DNA of 64,000 nt from Hirsutella rhossiliensis (Eukaryota; Ascomycota; Sordariomycetes; Hypocreales; Ophiocordycipitaceae): NCBI RefSeq assembly GCF_020360975.1, contig NW_025408669.1:2976001-3040000 (forward strand), read 5' to 3'. Position 1 is the stretch's first letter. The number at the start of each line of letters is the position of its first letter. Below, piece after piece: positions 32,136 through 42,885 of the stretch. Both the position numbers and the translations under genes were made by a program. A model generated the notes under the pieces. That model did no database searches. It saw only the letters and a list, made by a program, of their open reading frames with translations, and was not told where the DNA came from.

Positions 32136-33533
32136 TTACTTTCCCGAATAAGATCCAGGAGATTTGGGTGTATCAGAAGACTTGGGCGATAGCATGAAGC
32201 CTCGCCCGTACCTTGCCCCAAATTGGGACCTGGCCTCTGTTTTGGCACCGACATCAGGTCCAGGATATGCATTGTCTTGCGATTGAGATTCCTCCTCCTT
32301 GGGCCTTTGGATATTAAGTGTGATCATGTCCCGTGATATCTGCCGGACCGTTTCATCACGAAGGTGACCCCCTACTTGCCTGCTCCTCCATCCAAGTCCC
32401 TTGTTTTGTCCGTGAATCGTCTTTCCGTCAGTCGAAACCATGAACTGCATGGCGTCGCCTGTAGCGTAGTTGTCAATAACGCTAATGTTTTCCTTTAAGC
32501 GCTTGTTTGCTTCAGAACAAATGCTCAAGCTTTGGCGCGCGTTTTCCCATTCTTCACGCAGCCTCGCAATCTCGGAAGTATCCCCTCAGAAGCAGGCACT
32601 TTCTTTATTTTCCCAGCAAGCGATAGAACAAATCCTTCTCGTGTTGTCCCAGTTTCACGACTGTGTTGTCAAGGGTCTTCCTGCACCCATTCAGACCCTC
32701 ATTGACGACCTTTTCGGGGAACGTAGCTGTCTCTTCATTTTCGGACGAGCTTCCACTACGTTTGGTGGCCAGCTGAAATTCATCGATATGCTTCGACAGT
32801 TGGTCACAAATTTCAAGGCATCGCTGCGTGCTCAATCGCTCTTCCTGCATGGTTTGCAATTCTGGCGCGCCTGAGCCGGTCTCCGATATGGCGTCTGCGA
32901 GAAAGACACCTATTTTCTCGTCGATACTTTCGAGGTGAGCCCGGAGGTCACTGTGCGCTGTCTCGACAAGGTCTTTGTAGCTTCGAATGGTCTCGGCGGT
33001 GGCAGAGCATACGCGGCTACATTCACAGCATAAATATTAGAGTTGTTACTGAATGGTTTATTTTATGGAGGGTGGTGGCTTGCAGACCGTGAAACGTACA
33101 GATTGGCGTCAGTGAGGGCAATAGTGATTGTCGACTTGTAGCCGGATAACAACCGCCTAAATCCGTCGATATCATCACCCATGTACTTGAGTTTAGCCCA
33201 CCCCGAAAGGTCGTCTGAGTCCCCGGACTGCGACACGCATTTCATGAGTTCCTGATTGAACTCTGCACAGGCATGGCCGCATCGCAGCAACGGTCGATCG
33301 AGCGCTGAGAGGTCGACAGTATGGACGGCACTGACCGTCTCCGTAAGTGGGCCTAAGACTCCGCTCAAAGCTTCAAGCTCGTCAATGAGATCGCGCACAC
33401 GTTTGGGATGGTCTCGAAAACTCTGGACAGTGCTGTAAAGCGTAATGCTGGATTGGAAGGCGAACGTAGCCAGGGCCAATAGCCCGGAAGCCAGTCCACC
33501 GGCTCGGCCATCGCGGTGGACGGCCTCAGGCAT
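32136..33533 (-). pseudogene. Fungal STAND N-terminal (PigL_N-like) domain protein
   Basis: Exon 1 runs from ATG 33533 to 33100 and encodes a helical domain (GGLASGLLALATFAFQSS..LY, VRDLIDELEALSGVL, KYMGDDIDGFRRLLSGYKST) that I recognise as the N-terminal domain of fungal STAND/NLR-type proteins, also called PigL_N. An 83-bp intron (33099-33017, donor GTACGT, branch CTAAT, acceptor GTAG) joins DANL to RVCSATAETIRSYK. Exon 2 continues with amphipathic helices (YKDLVETAHSDLRAHLES, QRCLEICDQLSKHID). Near 32605 the frame reaches a stop and shifts before IARLREEWENARQSLSICSEA, which then runs to 32136 with a Ser/Pro-rich tail. No NACHT/NB-ARC domain follows, so it is a stand-alone domain protein. 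The break at 32580-32605 makes it a pseudogene or a sequence-error case. Confidence 0.65.
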
Positions 33534-33647
33534 GAAGAGCGTGTAGGAAGATCGCAGGAAGGTGTAACAAATAGTTGTGGGGTGATCGCTCGTTTTATGA
33601 TCTGCGAGGCGGTGCCTAGAGCTTCTTCGTCATACTTGATTGGTTCA

Positions 33648-33716
33648 TCTCAGCCGAATGCCCCACGTGACCTGGCAGGTGACCTACTCCGCCCTTCCTG
33701 CTCGCGTTCCAACAAC
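33648..33716 (-). repeat. Right inverted repeat around STAND-domain gene
   Basis: Inverted partner of 31642-31711. It lies about 115 bp upstream of the start codon at 33533. The two arms enclose about 1.94 kb containing only this gene. Confidence 0.65.
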
Positions 33717-33719
33717 ATG

Positions 33720-35085
33720 CTATATTACCGAAATTCTGCCTTTACGACAATAAGCGGGAACGCCAGTGCGCCAATCAGTGGAGTTCGTGCGCCAGGGGGG
33801 TACCATGATTTGCCGCTTCTTAACTGGCTCAGCACAGAACAAGGCGAATACGTGCAAAAAACAATTCTTTGACTTTCTGGCCAAATTTTCGAAACGGCCA
33901 CTGAAATCCGAACACCCATACCATGAAAATCGCCTCGACCGCCGTCCCCTGCCTACGGAAGTGCAGCCGCGCGCACGTTGTTGCGGGTGCGCTACGTGGC
34001 TGCAAAGATGGCGAGAACAGGCGGAAAATTCGCTCTGCTTGCGCTGGAGCCCCCCAACGGGAACCTTGGTCGGCGGGTTGACCGGGGTAATTAGCGCCAT
34101 GCGCCAACCTGACGTGACTTAATTCAGGGCTGCAGATATAATCGTAGGCTTTAACCGTGCCGTACCTTCCTCTCTCCACATTCTGCTCCACTTTATTTCG
34201 TCCCATGCAGAAACCTGATTCCCCCCCCCTATAAGTGCAAAATATGGTCAAGGACGAGGAAGGCGGCGGCAACAAAGAGTGCACCCCGTGCCGCTTTGGT
34301 TATTCATGACTCGTGATTGGTGAGCACTATCGTTGCGTTGTTGGTCTGCTGTGCTGCTAATGCATCATCGCAGTTCGTTGTTGGGCTCCACTTTAACCTA
34401 CTGGGATGCACCAGCGTGCCACAGAGCGTGGACAGACGGAAGGAACGTCATCTGACTATGGAGGCTTAGTGCGATCGATAAGAGCTAGCGTAGGATTTTG
34501 AGAGTGACAGGTCAGTCTGCAGGTCCAGGCAGCATCCAAAACACATTGTCTGTAGATTAGTTGGTTCCCATCGACTGGAGTAACCCTACATACATTCGAT
34601 GTGTAACACGTGAATGCGGCTCGCTGTGCGACTGCGGCAAAGTCGCCTCCCTTCCTCGCTCCACCTCTTATTGCGAAGCGGCAGTTGGGGCAGTATTACT
34701 CGTCTTCGCTTATCGATATGGAAGCCAAATAGCTCACGACTGTCGCCCGGTTCTAGTTCAAAATACGACATGCTCCCATGTAGACGCAGTCTTCGCCGAA
34801 AAGGGAACCATGCGCCTCGTGTATGCGTATGACTCCGTTACAGTACTAGTTACAGGGCTGCAACAAACCAAGAACCAACAACCGGCCTCTAAGGCCAATC
34901 GGAGGTGTCCCGCCCCTGTAGGGCATTCACTGTCCACCTAACTATCATCCTGCAGCACGAGCGTGCATCATGAAAAGGATGTGGGCCTGGCTGCAGCGCA
35001 ATGTCTTGCAGAACAAGTGCTATTGGAAGTGGAAGCACAATGTGGCTGCAGCGTGGCAGCTCGCAGAGCGATGACATCAAAGTTG
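33720..35085. other. Intergenic, nothing recognised
   Basis: Several short open frames on both strands (for example 33766-34122, + and 34561-34941, +) without recognisable domains. Possibly transposon debris. Confidence 0.4.
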
Positions 35086-35089
35086 TTAC

Positions 35090-35330
35090 GAGCCCAATAA
35101 GCCCCAGCGACGAGGTGAAAATGTTACCGCCGACGACGCACGAGACAGGCTGGCCGATCCGGAGCATGCTCTGGATGCGATGTGACCTTCAGGCGGAGCA
35201 GGTGGCAACGCATTCAGCGGATTTGACGGCGCCACTCCTGCGGCTGCCGGATCGAGACCTGATGGCAGTATCGGTGTACGCAGAGGGGAAGAGTGGGGGA
35301 GGCAATGTAGATATGATGGTATCGAGGTAC
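35090..35330 (+). pseudogene. LINE endonuclease fragment 2
   Basis: Plus strand: TTHETGWPIRSMLWMRCDL, HSADLTAPLLRLPDRDLMAV and SVYAEGK. About 80% identical at protein level, by eye, to 30520-30372. It fades after 35330 before the GDFN motif. It belongs to the same LINE family as 30040-30674, in the opposite orientation. Confidence 0.6.
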
Positions 35331-35334
35331 TATG

Positions 35335-35787
35335 AAGTACAACAGGAGAGAGGAGGCGGAAGGAAGGGAAGCTGGGCGACGCGGGGTCTCGGAGTCGTTG
35401 GTGATAAAGTGACCAGGAGCCAGAATCTACATTGCCAGACAGCGTCCGCTTCGAGATGCATTTCAGCAGCTCTACTTTTGAGTACATGTACATAATCACC
35501 CATAGTTCCGTGTTGCTCCTAATACTGCAGTTGGTTCTCAATGCGAGGTGGTGACCGCAAGGTGGATGTGCGTTGCTGCAAGTGGGTGCTTCTGACTGTC
35601 CCCGGCACGGGTGGTGTGAGTCATTTGGACGGCATTGCAGCTGCAGATCGTAGCCCCGTCACATCCTCTCCTGTGCATTAGCGGATGTTTGCCTGCATCG
35701 AACTGCAGCCACCATTGTGATGGATGCCAGTCTTTCTGCATGAACCCCGGTATGTACATACAGTACAGTACGAGCCTTTTAACGTGT
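35335..35787. other. Intergenic, nothing recognised
   Basis: No convincing frame or repeat between the LINE scrap and the inverted-repeat element. Confidence 0.4.
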
Positions 35788-36177
35788 CAAATTACCAGCT
35801 GTCGCACGAGAGAAGTTCAGGGAGAAGGTTGGGCACAAAAACGCGGGGTGTCGCTCCTAGACCCTTCGCCCATGGTGCCTGGGTTCCCGTTACGTACCTG
35901 CGGCCGATTCTGGCTTCACAACAGTCCTGCAAGTCCTCGTCTTGGGCGACTGACAGCACCTTCACTTCTCGCTGCTGGTAGTACTGAGCTGTAAGGACTG
36001 CAACCCCTTCTTATAAGCAATATCGTCTTCACTGCAGCCAGAAAGTGAGCTGGCGCCGAGTAGCATTGCTGCCCCCAACCAGGCAGCAGCGGAAGGGTCT
36101 AGGAGCGACACCCCGAGTTTCCTCGCTCAACCCGTTCCCCCGCAACTTGTCTCTACAACAGTTGGCAATCTGGTCAT
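35788..36177. mobile_element. Inverted-repeat element (MITE-like), copy 2
   Basis: Same structure as 27797-28175: left arm with ACCAGCTGTCGCACGAG and GCGGGGTGTCGCTCCTAGAC, right arm its inverse ending ACAACAGTTGGCAATCTGG. High identity to copy 1 with small indels. The left flanks of the two copies differ, but the right flanks match for several hundred bases. Confidence 0.6.
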
Positions 36178-36299
36178 GCCAGCCCTCCACGAACGTCTTG
36201 ACTTCACCATCACTCTACCGCGGGGTTGCAACGTTTCCCCGCTCACAGACCAGCGCACCGGTATGACATGGAAACACGTTCTGACGAAGATAGCACATG

Positions 36300-36780
36300 G
36301 TATAATCAGCGCGTCTTTCTTCTGCCAATGCATCCGAAACTGGCCATGGACGAACCGATCCGCTTGGTTGGCAGTCGCACCTCGTCGAGATCTCTCGCCG
36401 TGTTCGCGGCCGCCCCTTGGTCTTTGGAGAACCCGCATGTGGAATGGATTGTGATACTGTTGATCCGGACTGCGGCAATCCCTGACGTCGCCATGATCAG
36501 CGGCGATTCGAAAGGCTCCTCCTACTGAACAACTCGACGAGTGCCTCGATGATTCGCGACTTGCCGGTCCCGCCCTCGCCGCTGACGAACTGGCAGAGCT
36601 GGCCGACATCGCCTCCGTCATTTTGTCCCATCAAATCGAGCTGGCGGCATATAATTGAGAAAGCGATCGACTGCGTTTTGTTCAGCGTCAGCCGTGTTGC
36701 CCACTCTCTGCCCGCCGCAGAATAAGAGGTTGATAGGCCAAACCGGACCTGCATTCCCGCCTCTGCGTCGCCTGCCTGGC
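36300..36780 (-). pseudogene. Old Helitron RepHel fragment 2
   Basis: Minus strand: RFGLSTSYSAAGREWATRLT, LNKTQSIAFSIICRQLDLM and Walker A GGTGKSRIIEALVELFSRR (from about 36620), then shifted AAVRINSITIHSTCGFSKD and RRKTR/KKDALII. It ends at the same point as fragment 1 (after the ALVI/ALII residues). Beyond the end both fragments share about 125 bp that are not Helitron, then the inverted-repeat element. It is a second copy of a mosaic rather than an independent insertion. Confidence 0.75.
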
Positions 36781-37450
36781 AGCACGCTCAGTCATTGTCG
36801 TACCGCAGCGAAAAGAGATTACACGTCGTCGCTTCGCGTTTGCTCCCTCCTCTTGTCCGTTGCTGCGAGGCAGCCATCACTGCTTGCATGCGTTCATTGA
36901 CCTCTTGCAGGCGGGTGAGTACGACGTCCGCTTTACCCTCGCCCCGGGCTCGAGGCGGATCCTCCGAGTCTTCGACCCTGAAGGGGTCGACGTGGTAGCC
37001 GTTCTATCGCATATCAAGTATTATCAGGGAGTAAGTACCCTTGTGCCTTGCCAGTAGCGTGGCAGGCGTCTTCAGGGTCCTTTTCAGTGTTAAATTCTCG
37101 GCAGTACACACTGACTCCATAGCGGCGTAGGCGGCGGTAGCGGCAGAGATATCACGAGAAGCTGTCACACAATGCGTAGAGGAAGACCGCCCACATGCAA
37201 AATTTTGCGAGGCCGGCCAACCAACGTCAGATGCCGGGCGGCGAGCGGTTCTGCCCACACACCGAGAACAGAACTCATTTCACCCTTGCAGGAAGGGGAC
37301 ATCCGCGGCGCGGAGCGACTCGCCTCTGAACTCTTATGCCCCTGTCGGCTGGGAAAGCAAGAAAGCACCAGATTGGCTGTTCATTAACGAACCAAAAGTA
37401 GAGAGGACACTTCGCCGTCGGACCCTTCGCCTTTTGTCCAGCCGTGCGCA
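36781..37450. other. Intergenic with short unassigned frame
   Basis: The plus frame 36860-37057 (HAFIDLLQAGEYDVRFTLAP...RVFDPEGVDVVAVLSHIKYY) looks protein-like but is only 65 codons and no family is recognised. Nothing else was seen. Confidence 0.4.
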
Positions 37451-38537
37451 ATGGAGGAGTCTGCCACTGAGAAGTACAGCAAGCCGCAGGTCGCGCCGAC
37501 AGTGCCCAAGTCTTCATCAGCTGCCTCCGCTGCCGGCGGCCACGAGCCAGCGGCCGCGACGGCGCCATCGCCAGCCGCAGGCTTTCGAGAGTCGTCCTTG
37601 GCCGCAGGAGCAGGAGCGGACGCTACCGCAGCCGCTATGGTCGGCGACGAGTCATCACGGCAGGCTGTCTCTCACTACCCCAAGCGCAAGCGCGCCTGCT
37701 TGTATAACCACCTGAGCGAGAGCAAGATGGAGATTTCTCAGCCAGCGTCCACTCAGCCCATGGCCGTTCATCAAACCCGCTTTCCCACCGACCCTCTGCC
37801 TGGCACCCGCCCGACACGAATCCTTCTAGGATACTGGAAGCAATCCAGCGAGCCTGATCCAAGGGATCGGCATGCCGTCTATGGAATACTTGACCACGAC
37901 AACAAGTTCTGAGTCAAGGTGGTACGAGAGACGAGAGACGGCCGCTTCGTGGATGGAAACTTCCCCCTCGGGAGCTGGGGCTCTGGATTCCGTACGAGGA
38001 GGTAGGCTTTGAGAACCACCTCAAGGCTCTCAGCAAACAGGAAGTCAAGGAGTACTGCCGCATTCGGCAGTACCAGCTGGATCACGGCGAAATTGATAGG
38101 AAGCGGATCGAAAACGAAACAAGGGCCGTGTATGAGGCCAAGACCCGAGCCAGAACCCCCATTAAACAGACCAGTGTCGCTATGCCGACTTTCAGCATCA
38201 CCCGTCCTGCCAACGTGGACATGGATCGGACCAGCCCGAGAACAAGCTATGGCGGCGGTGAGCCTGGCCAGTCGCGGCGAATCGATCCGCGAGCGGACAG
38301 ACGGGCGCCGCGTCAATTGCTAAACGAGAACGAGCTGAGCTGTCAACAAGGTCTGGGCTCGCAAGGAGTCGTTTCGCATGAAAGCCTATGCCGAGGACGC
38401 CAAGATGCACGACGGCGTCAAGTATGGGCGGAAGTCGACCGGGCCATTTACGGGAAAGTTCGTGTCGGCGGGCACTATCGTTCATATTGACGGCGAGGAC
38501 TATGTTGAGTATCGTGTTCTGACCAAGCCATTCTGAC
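37451..38537 (+). pseudogene. Decayed conserved fungal protein of unknown function
   Basis: ATG 37451 opens a low-complexity Ala/Ser-rich N-terminus followed by a folded part (RILLGYWKQSSEPDPRD, HAVYGILDHDNKF). An in-frame TGA at 37910-37912 interrupts it; the same frame continues VKVVRETRDGRFVDGNFP, and after a shift GLWIPYEEVGFENHLKAL, KEYCRIRQYQLDHGE. The last part is in another frame: VNKVWARKESFRMKAY...DGVKYGRKSTGPFTGKF...TIVHIDGEDYVEYRVLTKPF, stop 38535-38537. I believe this is a family of ascomycete proteins without assigned function. The stop codon and at least two frame breaks show decay. Confidence 0.55.
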
Positions 38538-38539
38538 GG

Positions 38540-39420
38540 TGTGGCTAACAGACAGACCGACCAGCCGGAGCAGTCGGTCGGTTTGAGTGGTCTGAGATTA
38601 TCTGACTGGACTGGTGTTCCTGTGATGCCATTGGTCCGTTCCACCTTTAAGGTAGTACCTAAGTCCTGCCTACGCTGGCCCCGAAAGCTCGCTACGACTT
38701 GACCAGAGTCAAGGCAGGGTCTGCGGACCTCATGAGAGTGCCGTGCCGGCTGAGATTGACGATGAGAAACACCCCTGGCTCTTTCACATCCGGACGGCGA
38801 ACCGCTTAGAACCGTCGAGCAGGAGATCACAGGCGAGACGATTCCTGCCAAAGACCTAGCGAAGATGTGCATCCATTGGCCTAGAGCCGATGATGATGCG
38901 GAGGAGATCCCGGCAGACAAACTGTGGCGAAGGCGTGCAGTCCCTATGCGTGTCGGCGTTGTCGGCCATCGATTCATGGTACGGGTCAGTCCCGAAGCTT
39001 ATGGCCGAGCTGTCGACAATAAAATCGCCACCCTCCTTGTATCTTAAAAGGCGACGCTTGTTTGAGGTGATTTGGAAGATGCAATCGACGCCGGGCGCCA
39101 TCCTAGAATACGTTATCAGTGATGAGAAGAAGGGGGGAGAAGGGGGGCCAAGGCGAAGGGCAATAATGGCTCCGCGACAGAGCGTAAAGGCAAGTGACCT
39201 CGCAGCTCTCCCTATCAGCCCTAGAGCTTGAAAAGCTTTCAGAGATCGCCTGTCCGGCCGGACCCACGTTATTTCCGGGTTTATGGGAGGCAGCCCCGCA
39301 TGCGTCTGGGGTAGAACGGTAAGGGACGAGTGGGTGGAAGGGTGCTTCTAACTGTCCCTAGCCGGCACGAAGGACAAAAGTAGCGGTGTCACGTGATTGC
39401 GCGCGTGACACCCTCAGCGC
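38540..39420. other. Intergenic, nothing firm
   Basis: The plus frame 38865-39047 (MCIHWPRADDDAEEIPADKLW...) is open for 60 codons without recognisable similarity. No repeats noticed. A short inverted repeat of TGTCACG motifs occurs at 39388-39427. Confidence 0.35.
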
Positions 39421-39425
39421 TCGTG

Positions 39426-39565
39426 ACAGACCAGATTACCAACTGTAGTAGAGACGAGTTGTGGGGAACGGGTTGGGCGAGGAAACTCGGACCCTTCCGC
39501 TGCTGCCTGGTGGGGACAGCAATGCTACTCGGCGCCAGCTCACTTTCTGGCTGCAGTGAAGATAG
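39426..39565. mobile_element. Inverted-repeat element (MITE-like), partial copy 3
   Basis: Reverse complement of the right half of the elements at 27797 and 35788: GATTACCAACTGT, GGGGAACGGGTTGGGCGAGGAAACTCGG, then CTGCTGCCTGGT and CTTTCTGGCTGCAGTGAAGAT (in pieces). The middle GTGTCGCTCCTA block is deleted. It abuts the FunK1 fragment directly. Confidence 0.55.
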
Positions 39566-39730
39566 CTCCTTGGCAAGGTCCAGATCGATCAGCATGCCCA
39601 TGTGGCCAGTCGTTTTGCGGTCGGTTATGATGTTGTCCTCGGAAATGTCCCGGTGCAGGATGTTGCCTTTGACTGACGCCACGCAGCACCAACAGCGCCA
39701 TACCTCGACTTGCAGGGCTAGCATCGCGAG
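39566..39730 (-). pseudogene. FunK1-type protein kinase fragment
   Basis: Minus strand: GNILHRDISEDNIITDRK...HMGMLIDLDLAKEL. HRDIS plus the DLDLAK in place of DFG are characteristic of the fungal FunK1 kinase family. Only the catalytic-loop to activation-segment part is left; it breaks off at 39566 where the inverted-repeat element begins. The rest of the kinase was not found. Confidence 0.6.
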
Positions 39731-39885
39731 GGCAATCACAGCGACACCATCGAGGGGACTCGTGCGGCGAGATGCAGGACGTCGTCTTGGGTCAGATCTA
39801 TTGCGTGAGCGAGGAGCACGGCCACCGATTACAATTGCTCGGCCAGGTAAGCCAGACCCTCTCCTGCCTTGAGATCGGGAGACAG

Positions 39886-39935
39886 AATATATATAATATA
39901 TATAGTATATATATGCATCTAAATATATATGAGCA
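39886..39935. repeat. AT microsatellite
   Basis: A run of AT/TATA dinucleotides interrupted by GTA and GCATCTAA, about 50 bp. Confidence 0.7.
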
Positions 39936-40247
39936 TGGGTATGGGAAATGGAGGACGATGATGAAGGGGGAAAGGGATGTGCGATCGAGCCTCCGTGGAA
40001 TGGGGCAATCATGTTAAAGTCTTGGGCGGAGATTGTAGCCGACGCACAGACTACCCGCCAACCCCCGGCCCCGACGGAGAAACCGGTCCCTGCTCCATTC
40101 GACGGGGAATTGGTAGTCCGCGGCAGCGGCAGCACCCAAGATCTCAAGACAACGTCGCCCCCCGGAGATAGTTCAGGCTGTCAATCGCGCTTTCGGCGCT
40201 ACGGTTGCGACCGCTGGCGAAGTGAGACAACTTTTTTGTGGAAGTTG

Positions 40248-41849
40248 CTACAATTTGACTACGATACACTTCTCTACTGAGTCGGTGGTCGAGTTCAAGC
40301 CCTGGTGTTTCTTACTGTCCGTATCAGCCGATGCCTCCAGTAACTGTATCAACAACATACGGATTCTTTCGGCAGAGCCAGCCAGGACATCTCGGGCCAC
40401 GATAGCGCGGGCATGTGCGCGGCGCTTGCCCATTCCCCTCTTCTTCGCCTTTGCCTCTCGCGCCTCGACGCCTCTCAAGGCTGCTTTGGCAAAACTGTCC
40501 GTGTATTCCGCCATTTCGCAATTCCATAACAGCTGCATCGCGTGTTCAACCACCAGAGACAGCTTCGCGTTGTCCTCCAACCCGACCGTATTGGCAGGCA
40601 ACGAAATGTAGCAGTGCTCCAGCATGGGTATGCTCAAGCTGCCCATGGCATGGCCTTCTGGATCCGCATTTGCAGGATTCTTGTGCCGGGAAGGCAGCAG
40701 CAAATGGAACAGCTCCTTGATGATGGTGACATATGATTCGGGCAGCAGTGGATTCTCCCGTTGTGACAGAAACAGAGCGAACATCTGCAGAGGGAGCAGC
40801 TTGATGCCTGCCGCAATGTCTTCGTGGAGCCGGTTAAGGTCCAACCGCCAGCGAAGCACCGAGGTGGCAGCAGAGAGAAGCCTGAAGAACCTCAGTCGGA
40901 GACGTATTGATTCGATTAGACCGGGATTCGAACAGCCAAACGAGACGACGCTGCTCGCGCCGCGGCCCTTTTCCGGCGTTGGCGGCTCAGAAATACTGGA
41001 TGATATCGAATCAGAGTCAAAGTAGTCGCCGAGCTTGTCGCTTTCCAGGTCGAGGGCTTGCTCCCATTTCCGTTTTCTCGACGCCTTCTTAGGCCCCCTT
41101 GGCTCCTTTTCGAAGACCTCCAAGAAGGCAGATGAGGATTGGCCTCCCCCGTCGGCAAAGAGCGCTTTCATAATTCGCTTGTGTCCCGTCTGACGACCGT
41201 CCTCCTGATTCATATACATGTAAATCATGGATTCACTGCGCCACGTAACGGACTCGTGTCCGCGCCTGCCACTGGTTTCGTGGGCCTCCTGATCAAGTCT
41301 CTCCCTCTCGGCCCAGTCGGCATCGAGGACGTCGAGCATGAGCCCGAGCCACACTTTCCAGTAGCGCCACCGGTGAGGATGCACTGTCGCCGTGTTGAAT
41401 GCCCAGCCCACCGTGGACCACAAGTCCTGGCCTCGACTCCAAACACTCGCCTCATTTGCCATTCTACCCCGCAAGTGATCCAGGTCGCCGTTCGAGTCGC
41501 CGTCAGACATGTCGCTATCGCTGGCAGAGCCAGCACGATCGGATTGGCGGGCCCATCTCGGTGTCGAGTGGAACTGGAAGGCGACGCGGAATCCGGCGTT
41601 GATGGGTCCAGCGATGGTCAGGACGTTGCGCAAGTAATTAAGCGCGAGGGAGGAAACGATCAGGTGGTCCGGCTTGTCTGCACGAGTCGTATGCAACGGA
41701 TGAACAACCAGCGTACCCAAAAGCGCGAGATGGCTCGGGGGCGGCACCGGCACGCTCTTGCGCGTTGGCATTTGCCGGGACATGCCGTAGCCCAGCGTGC
41801 TATTGAGCAAATTGATGGCACAAGTATCTAAAGCCTCAATCAGTCCCAT
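40248..41849 (-). CDS. Conserved fungal protein of unknown function
   Basis: Clean 533-codon frame from ATG 41849. N-terminal part is mostly helical with RVAFQFHSTPRW and a WxxxW-rich segment (SRGQDLWSTVGWAFN, HRWRYWKVWLGLMLDVLDADW). The middle is acidic/Ser-rich with a basic KKASRKRKWEQ stretch (possible nuclear signal). The C-terminal half is a helical repeat-like region (RLRFFRLLSAATSVLRWR, MFALFLSQRENPLLPES, VTIIKELFHLLLP). I know of comparable single-copy ascomycete proteins but no assigned domain or function. No signal peptide or membrane segment. The open frame, moderate GC and lack of lesions mark it as the best-preserved host gene here beside the ligase-like gene. Confidence 0.65.
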   Translation of the reverse strand: MGLIEALDTCAINLLNSTLGYGMSRQMPTRKSVPVPPPSHLALLGTLVVHPLHTTRADKPDHLIVSSLALNYLRNVLTIAGPINAGFRVAFQFHSTPRWARQSDRAGSASDSDMSDGDSNGDLDHLRGRMANEASVWSRGQDLWSTVGWAFNTATVHPHRWRYWKVWLGLMLDVLDADWAERERLDQEAHETSGRRGHESVTWRSESMIYMYMNQEDGRQTGHKRIMKALFADGGGQSSSAFLEVFEKEPRGPKKASRKRKWEQALDLESDKLGDYFDSDSISSSISEPPTPEKGRGASSVVSFGCSNPGLIESIRLRLRFFRLLSAATSVLRWRLDLNRLHEDIAAGIKLLPLQMFALFLSQRENPLLPESYVTIIKELFHLLLPSRHKNPANADPEGHAMGSLSIPMLEHCYISLPANTVGLEDNAKLSLVVEHAMQLLWNCEMAEYTDSFAKAALRGVEAREAKAKKRGMGKRRAHARAIVARDVLAGSAERIRMLLIQLLEASADTDSKKHQGLNSTTDSVEKCIVVKL

Positions 41850-42532
41850 CTCCCTCGAAAATAAAAGAACGCGCGAATAGAAAGACGGATAAAATCGAGG
41901 AAAGGGGGCCTGTACAAATCTGTTCTTCGAGAAAAATCTGGCAATGGTCCTTAAGCTCGCGAGGCAGCTGTCACGCCTCGATGTACGGACAGGGAGTGTC
42001 AGGACTGCTGGCTGTCGCCGACCGTTGCGTCTCCGAGTCGGCGTAAAAGGAAGCCGGCGACGAGCTCCGGGTGGACTTGGTCACCATGGCCAAGCAGAGA
42101 GGGGCTAGGGCTGAAGGGGGGCTCCAAGGTCGTGAACCTTTCGACATCGCGATGGCTTTAAAGCACAGTGGATGTAAATGGATGCAAGTCCAGCAATGTC
42201 GAGAAAAAAATGCGGACCCGGAGGAAAATGCGTACTTGGCTCCCCCGCTCCGGCCAATCGCGCGACCCTGGGTGAGCCGGGTGAGCCCCGCTGGCGTGCA
42301 GGTGAGCCAGGCATCTCTGCAGCGAAGGAAGGAGGGGGCGGTGGAAATTCTGTTGATGTTCCTGTTCTCATTGGCCAGGTCGTGTTATCGTGCCTGTCCA
42401 ATCCCATTGAGTGTACGAAGGCTGCAAGCGTGTACCTTACAGGGATTACAGCCAATAAAAACTCACACATTAATAGTTACTTCCACTTCCACAGCCACCT
42501 AATTTATTCAGCCGTAGGCTGACTTAACATTA
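41850..42532. other. Intergenic up to Helitron B
   Basis: Presumed upstream region of the gene at 41849 plus about 500 bp without recognised feature. The Helitron begins near 42533 after CTGACTTAACATTAATCGA. Confidence 0.5.
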
Positions 42533-42546
42533 ATCGAACGGGTAAG

Positions 42547-42587
42547 GCAACCCCTCACGGGTTGCGCAAAGGGCCTTGAGGAACGAA
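42547..42587 (+). repeat. Helitron B 5' hairpin and inverted motif
   Basis: Seven-bp stem (42547-42553 with 42559-42565, loop CCTCA), then CCTTGAGGAACGAA at 42574-42587, the complement of the 3' terminal motif. Copy C lacks this segment. Confidence 0.8.
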
Positions 42588-42795
42588 GACTGAAGATTGG
42601 AGAGACAAACAAGACGAAGACAGAGGGCGAGAGAAAAGAACGCAAGCAGGCGGTAGCGCTAGGAACTAAAGCATGCAAGAAGGTAGGCAAAGAAATCTGC
42701 CATTCGGGCACCATCCCGCAGCGGGGAGAGGCAGAAAAAGCAAGAAGGCAAGTAACGCGATGATAACGGTTGCGGGGTAAGAGAGAGGAAGGGAG

Positions 42796-42802
42796 TATAA
42801 GA
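42796..42802 (+). promoter_or_regulatory. TATA-like box of MYND gene B
   Basis: TATAAGA 90 bp upstream of ATG 42886. It is conserved at 53916-53922 in copy C, 85 bp before that gene's ATG, so the cargo gene seems to carry its own promoter. Confidence 0.45.
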
Positions 42803-42885
42803 GAGGCGCCAAGGCACAAACAGGAGACAAGAGCATAAGGGTCTACCCTAGCTACCGATCGAGCAGTTAGGAAAACAACTACAGC

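Noticed and set aside
39389..40147. Single 252-codon gene on the minus strand
   Set aside because: It fuses an AT microsatellite region, a kinase scrap and part of an inverted-repeat element. It is a chance open frame over debris.
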